DNA of 64,000 bases from Larix kaempferi (lineage: Eukaryota; Streptophyta; Pinopsida; Pinales; Pinaceae). Both the position numbers and the translations under genes were made by a program. How positions within the stretch are numbered: position 1 is the first letter of the stretch; each line of letters starts with the position of its first letter. Shown here piece by piece: positions 55,686-64,000 of the stretch. The notes under the pieces are model-generated. The model worked only from the letters and a program-made list of their open reading frames with translations. It was not told where the DNA came from and did no database searches. The stretch covers positions 14,291,501 to 14,355,500 of the forward strand of contig BSBM01000440.1 in assembly GCA_027924585.1 (NCBI GenBank), written 5' to 3'.

Positions 55686-56537
55686 AAACTCTTTGTACGT
55701 CGTTTTAATTCTGTCGACGTCTTCCCTAACTGCTGCTTGGAGTGCTGTGCATTCCTCAACCTCTTGCCTTGTTGGATGTTCACATTATTTCTGCTACACT
55801 TTCTCTAAGTTTGCCTTTATTTGTGTCAATACTGGCATTGCTTCGATTTCTAGTTGCTCCGCCTTGGACTGTAATTCATCCAACTGTGCTCTCCTCCTCT
55901 GCTTTATTTTTCATGCTTTGTTGACCTGTTTCTATGAGTCCTTCAACTCTGTTGCTTTAGTTATTTGCACAAGTAGGGGCATTTCCTTTAGCGATACCCT
56001 CAATGTATCCAACTGCGCTTCTGCTTCCCCAAGTTGCACATTCAACTGGTGCAATTGCTCGTCTTGTATGATGCTTCCCCAAAATTGTGATACTTCCATT
56101 GCGATATGTTGTGTTGCTTTTTCCAACTCTGTGATCTCCATCGTAGCATCCTCGATACTGGTATTCCGTGATTCTACTTGTTCTGGTGGTGTGCTGGGCG
56201 CCATACTCATTTGCAACTCCTCATTGAATTTCCTGAGATCCACAAGGAATGCGCCCAGCTTCAATGCCTTGGCCTCTGCGACCATCTCCTTTGATATTTC
56301 TAGCATATCCACACATGCCATAGAGATGGCATGTTCCAGTCTCTTCTTGTCATCCATCGCTTTCTCCTTTTCCTTTGTTGCTATCTCTTTTTCCTCGCAT
56401 AGTTGTTCAAACTCCTCTTTAACACTTCTTGTCTGCTTTTTGTAATTGACCATTTGGTCATGTGTCAATGCTTCTCGCTCATGGATTTCTTCACTATTCC
56501 CAATGTGGGTGCAATGAAGCATGAACATAGGTAACAT
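55686..56537 (-). pseudogene. Coiled-coil ORF upstream of the LTR at 54855-55621
   Basis: Frame 56537-55932 (201 codons) is rich in Glu/Lys/Leu/Ala with heptad character throughout: VKEEFEQLCEEKEIATKEKE, KKRLEHAISMACVDMLEISK, LNVQLGEAEAQLDTLRV. Beyond its stop the same character continues to about 55686 (QEVEECTALQAAVREDV). No catalytic motif. Placed between internal sequence and a 3' LTR, it could be a gag-terminal or env-like accessory protein of that element. The Ser/Cys-rich frame on the other strand (55627-56445) is its shadow. Confidence 0.5.
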
Positions 56538-56741
56538 GTTAAGTTATACACTTACAGTATCGAGCCCGCATAGGGAGAGGTCTAAATATTTGTTACCGGT
56601 CGTGATTGCACCAAGTAACACCTACACAATTCACTTATGAGTACCTATATCAACCTCTTCTTGTCATACTTCTGACTGACTTTCCTCTGCAATCCCTGGC
56701 TTCACCCTAGTCTCCATAACAACATTACTCAATGTTTGTAA

Positions 56742-58092
56742 TGTTGAGATATTGTTGTTAACACCCAAAAAGTGCTCACTACCTCATCTCCCTCATTACA
56801 TGACTCATTTGTCCATATTTCCTACCATATTCACCTCCAAAACCTTAAAAACCCATTAAAAAGCCTCCAAAAGGCCAAAAAACCATTAAAAAAGCCTCCA
56901 AAAGGCCCAAAACCCCATTTTTTCGCCAAAATAATGTAAATTCCTCCAAAAATAGCAAAAACCCTCTAGAAAGGGAATAAAAAATACAAAAAAGAGGAAA
57001 AAGAGGGGAAAAAGGAAGCAAAAACCCTATACAGTTGACCTAAACCATATGGTGCCCAAAACCATGGGTCAACACTCCACCACTAAAAACCTATAAATAG
57101 GTGATGGAGGCTCTCCATTTCACATCCACAATCATCCCTATCCTCACGCTGCCAAAAATTCCCTTGAAACCCTAGCTCTCCATTTGGAGCTAATTCTTGA
57201 GAACCCTTTTGGCCCCATTTCCAAAACATCTTTGGAAGAAGGAGAAGGAACAACACTGGAGATTGGAAGCAACCCTCTTGGACTACTGCAAGGGCTTCAT
57301 CAACCTCTACACCTGAGGTAATTTTTAATACAAAAAGAGAGATTTTCACCATATTTTCATGTTTTGTTATTTATGTCAATGCTCAGGCTAGGTTAAATTT
57401 CATACTGTTTTACTGCTTTTATTTACTGTTTATTGAACTGCTACTAAGGAGACCCTTCTCCTTAGTAGGTGCTCATTTGCACAAGCTAGGGTGAAAGCCC
57501 TAGCTACAATTGTAACTTCTAAGAATATTATATTTGTACTTTATTATTCCGAAGATGTTTCATTCCTCCGTGGAGACCCTATTGTATATCCAGAGATGTT
57601 TTATTCCTCCGTGGAGAATGTGGTAACTTGGGTTATTAGACTTCCCTAGTGGGATCGGCCCTGTATGAGTCATGTGGGTTAAAGGGTTATTAGACCACCC
57701 TAGTGGGGTTGGCCCAGTCAATATTATGTTAAGTGGTTAAGTTGGGGCCGACCTAGTTAGTGTAAAAGTCAAGTCGGAGTTGTGTATAAATAGAGGAGGT
57801 GTGTTCCTCATTTAACACACATTCATTCACTTGTGATTGGTGCATAGGAGAGAGAGAGATCTGCTATGGAGGAGAAGGAGCTCATGTTTGGGGATTACAT
57901 CTTTGTATTTTCTGGTCATCTATATCGAGGAAGCTTTGCTGGGTTTTCTACCCCATGAGGGTTTCCCAGGATAAATTGTGTCTCTTGTGTTTTTGCTGTG
58001 CTTTTTGTTCTTTCAGTGATCCTGTATATGCTATTGTTGCGAAATTGAATGTAATATTGATGTTATCTATCTTAGCATATTGAATCTTAACA
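56742..58092 (+). repeat. Copia-type LTR interrupted by a solo LTR
   Basis: TGTTGAGATATTGT (56742-56755) resumes after the insertion at 57514 and ends CTTAACA at 58092: about 593 bp once the nested insertion is set aside. TATA box TATAAATAG at 57785-57793. Internal duplications: GATGTTT-ATTCCTCCGTGGAGA near 57549 and 57595, and GGGTTATTAGAC-CCCTAGTGGG near 57631 and 57681. The right boundary is fixed by the primer site. The left boundary is inferred from the TGTT/AACA ends. Confidence 0.65.
56756..57508 (+). mobile_element. Solo LTR of the Tat-like family
   Basis: 753 bp from TGTTAACACCCAAAAAGTGC to CCTAGCTACA, flanked by ATTGT (56751-56755 and 57509-57513). Its first ~26 bases equal those of the LTR at 28333, and TATA (CTATAAATAGG, 57091-57101) and overall layout agree, but the remainder is diverged. 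Arises by recombination between two LTRs that removes the internal region. Confidence 0.88.
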
Positions 58093-58104
58093 TGGTATCA
58101 AAGC
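58093..58104 (+). other. Primer binding site, Met type
   Basis: TGGTATCAAAGC directly after the LTR end AACA; one change from the usual TGGTATCAGAGC, complementary to initiator tRNA-Met. Confidence 0.75.
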
Positions 58105-60419
58105 TATCCTGAAGGAAGGAAATGTATGGCACTTACGACACTTGCTTCACTTGTGACAATTTGAAAGTTAGGGTTTTGTATAGCAAAAACCAGTCATCGT
58201 GGCACTTTCGCTATAACTCAGTTTTGGAGAAGGTTCAGACTCTGAAAATTCTACAGGTCGAATATGAAATTTTCATGTACCTTGTGTTCGAAGGGAAGTC
58301 TCATATTCGTTGTACTTTGTGATATATGATCTGTACAAGTTAGGGTTTCGGCCTCTTCCAGAATGCAGTCCTAAACAGGTAACCGAGGAAAAAAGGTCAT
58401 ATCTCGGGATAGGAAGCTCCAAATGCAATTTTGTGAAATGTGACAGGTAGGGAATGGACTGTAGTTTCATAGGTCCGCGTTTCAAAGGACTAAGTTGAAA
58501 CAGTGACATGTGGCACTCCGTACAAGTTCGCTATGCTGTTTCATCCCATAAACAGGTCATGTTGCGACACTTGGCATAAATTTCTCTCAAAGAATCCATT
58601 AAAAATCATACCTATTGGGTTGGAAATATGACAGGTCATTCTATCACAGGCCGAAGTTTTAGACCCTGAAGATCCAAAATTGCAGAGATACACCAGAAAC
58701 AATACGACACATTTGAATTGGCTCAACGAAGGAAATCTAAGAAGAGGAGAAAGAAGCTCTCACTTAGGGTTTTCAGTGTTTAGGTCTGAAAGGACCTGAT
58801 ACAATGTTGGATACACCTGATACAACATTGAAATATTTTATAATTTATTTGGAATCCATTCATCATAGATATTAATCCTCCATCAAAATGTTGTGGGACG
58901 AAGGAGATTGAAGATTAGGGTTTCCAAGTAAGAAGAAACCCTAGCAAAGTTGGGAGACTCATAGGGCAGCAATGAAGAAGGTTTAAATGGCATTGATATT
59001 CTATCATCATAGAACCATGAACATATATAAGATGTTTACAATTGACCTACCTTGGATGGTTAGGGTTTTACCCTTATAGAGAAGACTAGTCAACAGGTAT
59101 GACTTGAGAAGATACATGTATGTTTTGAAATCTATTTCATGATTAAGTTTGTAATATGTTTGTCTTCATATTATCAAGGTTAGTACAATCATGATTAGTT
59201 TTAGATTGTCTGATCACCTTAGTAAAAGTATGAATGCATGTGAATGATAGAAGACATGCATTGATTAGGGTTATGACACTTATGATTGTACTAATGCACC
59301 TGTGGTGTTGTATGAGGATGATGTTGTCTTCTAACATGAAAGATATATCAAGAAAGACAAATCGAGTTCTATGACCATGATGACATGAAGACAAAGACTC
59401 ATCCATAGTATTTGATCACATAAGAGCTCTACTTATGAGGTATGTTTGAATTTGTTCTACTATGCTTAACTTATGAGATATGCAGGTTCTAGCACAAGAT
59501 CTCTAAATCATTGAAGAGAATAAAGAAGATATTGTTTGGGTATAATAATCCAGGTATGTTTTCCTATATCAAGTTAGAATCCTACTTTGTGCTAGGATCT
59601 TAGGTAAGTATACCTGTGTATGAACTGATCATAACCATACATACTTAAGATTATTTAGAATCATAATGTTTTGATAGTATTGAGATTATACTAATGAAGG
59701 TATGATTATGTATGAGATCATGAGGATGACACTAGTGCACACTTAAGCATGCATAGTGGTATAGAATGGATAAAAGTTCAAAACATATAATGATGCTATC
59801 ATAAAATAGAGATCAAGCGGGAGGCAACCACAAAAACATAGAAGATAAGTATTTGAGTTGTTATTTAAATTACGGAATAGTCAATGATATTGCTCGTAAT
59901 AGTTGTATGCATATTTGTATTCCTAGAATATATCATGCCAAGTGTAAGCATTCATATAGCATTGAACAATATACTACTAATATGCATATGATGGGTAAGT
60001 TAGAAAAACATTCCATTGTTGTTTATCTAGAATGAAACCTCTTTGCTGACATGCCGAGAGCTGTGCACGCTCTTGACAGTATGTTCTGGTAGAGATGGAA
60101 GGCATCTAGATAGCCACTGTATGCATACAGGATATGGAAAAGTGTTGTGCCAAAATATTGGTCAAGATAGTTGCATGACTATGTGAATCATATCAATATG
60201 CATAGTAGGTTATCATGTCAACATGATTTGATGATTATGAAGTATTACTAATCATGTAATTAGCTTTGATTTGTAGGAAATATCATGTGATATGATCTAC
60301 AAAAGAAGGATGATGAACACTGAACAAGTGATGGATGTTCAACAAGAAGACTTACAAATCAAACGTAATATAGAAGGCTCGTGGCTAGAAGATTCTCTGA
60401 GAAAGAGGAAGAGGATCAT
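58105..60419 (+). other. Internal region after the Copia-type LTR, no coding recognised
   Basis: 2.3 kb directly downstream of a primer site, where gag would be expected. The frames are short and I see no gag, protease or pol motif on either strand. It may be the internal part of a LARD-type element or a leader cut by the element at 60420. AAACCCTAG-type and GTATGTTT/GTATGATTATG motifs recur but form no clear array. Confidence 0.45.
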
Positions 60420-61136
60420 TGTTGGCTTGGTTTTGCAACCAAGCTTAGTGCTATGGGCACCTGCTAACTAGTAGCAGCAGTATCAAATATTAAAGCAAAA
60501 ACAAATGTAAATCTAAAACTAAAACTAAACTAGCATGTGCATATCATAATAAACTTTTGAATTGAAAACAAGAACAAGAAATAAAGAAAATAAATTTGTA
60601 TTGAAAATGGGGGCAAGCAGGTGCTTGCAATAATAATACCTCCAAATGGTGAAGGTTGTTGAGTAGCTCCAAGGGTGAGCAGCTCCAAACTCCAAAGGGT
60701 CCCTTCTCCAAGGTAGCTACAATGGCAAAAAACTCATGGGAGATTTTGGCAGCACGAGGATAGGATGATGGATGGATGTAAAGTGAGGAGCCCCTACCAC
60801 CTTTTTATAGTTTTTGGTGGTGGGGAATACCATTATGGTTTTGTGGAAACCAATGGTATTGACCAAAATGGTTTAGGTACTTTTCCCTCCTTTTTCCTTT
60901 TTTGAATATTTTTAATATTTTTATTCCCTTTTTAATATTTTTAGGAATTTTGGACCCTTTTTTAGGGTTTTTTTTATGTTTTTTTAGGAAAAATACTCAT
61001 TTTGAGTGGGAAAAGGGGTGTATTAAGGTCTTTTGGTGACCTTTTGGTGGCTTTAGAGGCTCAAATGGTGGAAAAGTGGACAAATTGGTCATGTGAATAA
61101 GGGAATGAGCTAGTGAGCACTTTTTAGGTGTTAACA
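60420..61136 (-). repeat. 3' LTR of the integrase-bearing Tat-like element
   Basis: 717 bp. On the minus strand TGTTAACACCTAAAAAGTGC at 61136 to ACCAAGCCAACA at 60420. Same layout as the 727-bp LTRs of the central element, including CTATAAAAAGG (60802-60812 region) and the TGCTGCTACTAGTTAGCAGG segment. Confidence 0.9.
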
Positions 61137-62939
61137 GATTGCTCCCTGATGTGTGAGGGCAGGAGCTCATCGTATGGCCGATAAACATCATAGTTCTTTT
61201 GTCTTTTTTTCTGGGGTTTTGGGGAGGAGAAGAGACCGATTGGAGACTAGATCCACGGCCCTTGGAAATTGCAAAAAATAAACAATATTACATGGCCTCA
61301 ATATGAATGAGGAATAATCCTGATAATGGACGAGGCGGGCATACCCATGCTCGTATCAAGACATAACAATTAGTCCCAAGAAGGGGGACCTGAAAAAATA
61401 CATAAAAAATTTGCTGGTACATCATGATGGTCCAGAGGGGACATCATTTTGGGATGTACTCATGATATTATCATGACTGATCTCAATAAATGATACACTG
61501 GAATAAAGCAACAACCGTTCTGAATAAGGTCTCAGAAGGGTTGGTGAATTGTTGAAACTGAAGGTGTCCAACATTTGTAGGGACTCAATGATTGTGAGTC
61601 ATCTCTGGGAAGTACTTGTAACTGTATACTCGAGGGAGTATAAAACTAAGGTACATAATATTGTCGCCATGCGCAACCCGGATATCTATAGGAAAAATGT
61701 AACTGGTTATTTCCATAAATAGACTCTCAAATGTGGAAGAGTCAGGAGGTATCCGGGGTCTTTGACTAATAACTGAAAAGGACCAATACCCTGTGAGAGT
61801 CTCAACGATGCGATGAAGGTGTTGAAGTCGAGCATGTGAGAAACAACCATTGGGAGAGGCACTAAGGACTCTTCTCGAAATGATTCATAGGCACTCATCA
61901 TAAATGGTGATGGGTCCAAGACACAGGGACCTCTAGGTCTATCCTTTGGAATAAATTTGGTTGTTGTCGACAGAGGGAGACCATCAACTAACAAGGCAAT
62001 GATGTTTCCTTGATAGGAGCACGAGGTGTAGAACTGAAGTGTGGTAGTACTGATGGTAGGACTGACATACTTGTGGGGATGGGAAGTAACTGGGGTCATA
62101 TAGTGGGTAGACTCAAACTTCCTTTGTTCAGAGCATGATGACATGGTTGACCTAGCAGCGTAGGGAACTGACTTATAGGTGTGGGGATCATAGCTTTTAG
62201 GGACTGAAGGGTATGTATTGACTTTGGTGGGGTCAAGCTGATGGGTGTTGTTGAGGGGTTCTCAGGGTGACATACTGCAGAATACTCTGAACAAAGGCGA
62301 CCAAAATGGGGAAGCTGCCATATGAGTAGACGTGATCTGTTGTGGCACCGAGAAGCACCATTGGGTCCTTCTTCGTAGTTTTAATGAGCTCCAAGAAGGG
62401 ATAAAAGTGTGCTCTGAAAATGGTACTGTGCTGTGGATTTTGTGAGCCCAGGACTGTTCGTGCTCATTAGTGCTTTCATTTTTAAGGAGTCTGAAAACGA
62501 TAAGAAGACTCTGCAGTTGGTTATGATTACTGTCCTGTTGGTTTTACGAGCCTGATGGTGATTGCTCGTGGTCGCTTTCATATTTAGAGAGTCTGAAAGC
62601 GGTAAGTGGACTCCATTGGTGTTCTTTTTCGTAAGTTAGTCTCCAAGGCCCGAAAAAGCATAAAATGATGCAAATGGAGAACTCTTCTAGTCAATGTGAC
62701 TAGAGTATTCCTTTTTCGTAATTAGTCTACAAGGTCCGGAAAAGGGGTAAACTTATACCAGGTAGACGCCCTTTCAGATACGTTTAGCGAGCATGAAAGG
62801 AAGCAAGGTTGCTCGACGATCTTTTCATTGTTTTAGGAGTCAGAAAAGAGCTTAACAGAAACTCCCTAAGTGTCTTTTTCGTAAAAGGGATTGCTCGGCC
62901 CGAAAAAGGGGTAAAATTATACCGAACAAAAAGGGATTT
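61137..62939 (-). other. 3' region of the integrase-bearing Tat-like element
   Basis: Matches 37961-39585 of the central element in reverse. Frame 62144-61707 (145 codons) has SHPHKYVSP, FYTSCSYQGNIIALLV, GPCVLD, MMSAYESFREES, DFNTFIASLRL and continues to PHLRVYLW. In the central element a one-base difference ends that frame earlier. Frame 62581-62381 (KATTSNHHQARK) is shorter than its counterpart. No known family. Confidence 0.55.
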
Positions 62940-63370
62940 GATGAGAGCGAGAAAAGGTCTCAAGCATCATCATGAGTGCGGAAAAACTGAATCCGGTGAT
63001 ATAAAGATTGTCAAAAAAGGTCAACGACCAATGTGGCACGCAAATCGAGGTGACGAGGGGTCATGGGAAAAATGCCCAAAACATATGGAGGTGAGAGCGA
63101 GAAATGATCTCAAGCATCATCACGAGCGCAGAAAATTGAATCCGACGATATAAGGTTCATCAAAAATGGACGATGACCGATGTGGCACGCAAACCGAAGT
63201 GACGAGGGGGCATGGGAAAAATGCTCAAAAAATCTGGGCGTGAGAGCGAGAAATGATCTCAAGCATCATGACGAGCGCAGAAAACTAAATCCGGTGATAT
63301 AAGACTCGTAAAAAATAGACAACGACCGATGTGGCACGCAAACCGAGGCAACGAGGGCGTGAAAAAATGG
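62940..63370 (-). repeat. 149-bp tandem repeat array
   Basis: Unit marks GTGGCACGCAAA-CGA fall near 63033, 63182 and 63331 (period 149). Same unit, reversed, as 37361-37960. Confidence 0.85.
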
Positions 63371-63450
63371 TCAAAAAATGGACCTGGTGAAAACTGGAAA
63401 AGGAAAGAACTGTCATGAAGTTCAGTAATGGACGGTGGTGTCCAATCGGT

Positions 63451-64000
63451 TCAATATGGGTAAAATCGCTTGGGGTACAACCCATTGCGTGGGTTGCGGA
63501 GGGGGTTTCCTTCTGAATCGGTCAAAATGTATGCCCCTTGTTCGAGGCAAGTGTGTATAATATATGGGCCTTGCCACATGGACACAAAATTTCCTTTCCC
63601 AGTTTTTTCATGAGCCTGATCATAGGCGAGGACAAGGTCCCCTTCAGAAAAATTTCTTGGGTGGACATGTTTATCATAATTCAATTTGGATCGGTTCTTG
63701 GCTGCTTCCATGGTTTGGAGGGCTGTGCGCCGATCTTCATCGGCCTGCTCCAGAAGTAGTAAACATTGCTCAATTGGGGCAGTGTCCGGTAGGAGTTCAA
63801 CGACCATATGTAGGGTTGGAATCTGGCACTCAATGGGGATGACAGATTCGACACCGTGAACTAAGTGGAAAGGGGTAAAACCCGTGGCGATTTTAGTTGA
63901 TGTGCGGTATGCCCATAGTGTCGGGAAGAGCATGTGGTGCCAATTTGATTTGTGTTTGTCTACAGTGTGCTGGAGGATGGTTTTCAAAATTTTGTTTATT
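63451..64000 (-). CDS. pol: Integrase C-terminal part, Tat-like (partial, enters from the right edge)
   Basis: Open to the window edge. Reads NK-LKTILQHTVDKHKSNW (just after the catalytic Glu, which lies beyond the edge), LWAYRTSTKIATGFTPFHLV, VESVIPIE, LLLEQADEDRRTALQTMEAA, then the C-terminal SH3-like part VHPRNFSEGDLVLAYDQAH and WQGPYIIHTCLEQGAYILTD, ending LYPKRFYPY with a stop at 63451-63453. It is the module missing from the central element. No internal stop in the visible 180 codons. It would catalyse insertion of cDNA bearing matching LTR ends. Confidence 0.85.
   Translation of the reverse strand, partial: INKILKTILQHTVDKHKSNWHHMLFPTLWAYRTSTKIATGFTPFHLVHGVESVIPIECQIPTLHMVVELLPDTAPIEQCLLLLEQADEDRRTALQTMEAAKNRSKLNYDKHVHPRNFSEGDLVLAYDQAHEKTGKGNFVSMWQGPYIIHTCLEQGAYILTDSEGNPLRNPRNGLYPKRFYPY

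Larger units (their letters stand above)
60420..64000 (-). mobile_element. Tat-like element with integrase, 3' part (runs off the window)
   Basis: Minus-strand relative of 28333-40312. From right to left: end of integrase (to 63451), 150-bp array, conserved 3' block, polypurine-like GGGAGCAATC, 3' LTR (61136-60420). The left target duplication candidate is ATCAT (60415-60419); the other copy and the 5' half are outside the window. Divergent from the central element by many substitutions and indels. Confidence 0.85.

Noticed and set aside
55627-56445. 272-codon Ser/Cys-rich plus-strand frame
   Set aside because: It is antisense to the heptad-rich minus-strand coiled-coil frame, and its composition is what such a shadow would give.

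Overview
The window is plant nuclear DNA made almost entirely of transposable elements. I found no supportable host gene, tRNA, rRNA or CRISPR array. It holds four lineages of LTR retrotransposon, two lineages of LINE, one internally deleted LTR element, a MITE-like foldback and several tRNA-derived SINE-like heads. These sit in AT-rich spacer with short local tandem repeats. The mix (Athila-like and Tat-like Ty3/Gypsy, an initiator-Met-primed Gypsy, plant L1) indicates a land plant with a large, repeat-filled genome. A gymnosperm is my best guess from the style of the LINE and Gypsy proteins, but the sequence alone does not prove it.

Left part (1-14285): a foldback (431-648), SINE-like heads, a 5'-truncated LINE (1243-2784, +), a 113-bp tandem repeat, a second copy of the same LINE family (4140-5185, -), and a decayed Ty3/Gypsy element (5186-13478, +). 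The Gypsy has a Met-type primer site, and its gag-pol frame is broken by many stops. Its 3' LTR is joined directly to the end of integrase by deletion.

Middle-left (14291-26641): an Athila-like Gypsy on the - strand, bounded by the 5-bp target duplication ATATG. It carries gag, protease, RT, RNase H and integrase in one frame with four internal stops, plus an extra ORF in the env-like position. Its 5' LTR has lost about 685 bp and is fused to the middle of gag.

Centre (27535-50590): a nested stack. A LINE of family A (- strand) was hit twice. One hit is a young Tat-like LTR element (28333-40312, TSD GGATG, LTRs differing at one of 727 positions by eye). The other is a complete-length plant L1 (40830-48058, 17-bp TSD with two mismatches). 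The Tat-like element has long open gag and pol frames but no integrase. Where a relative at the right edge of the window has integrase, it carries about 390 bp of unrelated sequence that opens with a perfect hairpin built from its own leader repeat.

Right part (50591-64000): a TRIM/LARD-like element (50896-52176), a SINE head, the 3' LTR and coiled-coil ORF of an unassigned element (54855-56537, -), and a Copia-type LTR with Met-type primer site (56742-58104). Inside that LTR a solo LTR of the Tat-like family has landed (56756-57508, TSD ATTGT). Then come 2.3 kb without recognisable coding and finally the 3' part of an integrase-bearing Tat-like element (60420-64000, -).

The genes cooperate only as retroelement replication modules: gag packages, protease matures, RT/RNase H copies, integrase or endonuclease inserts. 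Three members of the Tat-like family (INT-less full element, INT-bearing relative, solo LTR) lie within 36 kb, which suggests supply of integrase in trans. No wholly new system was found. The strongest candidates for follow-up are the INT-less Tat-like element, its hairpin/minisatellite structure, the C9 gag-pol junction and its post-protease zinc knuckles.
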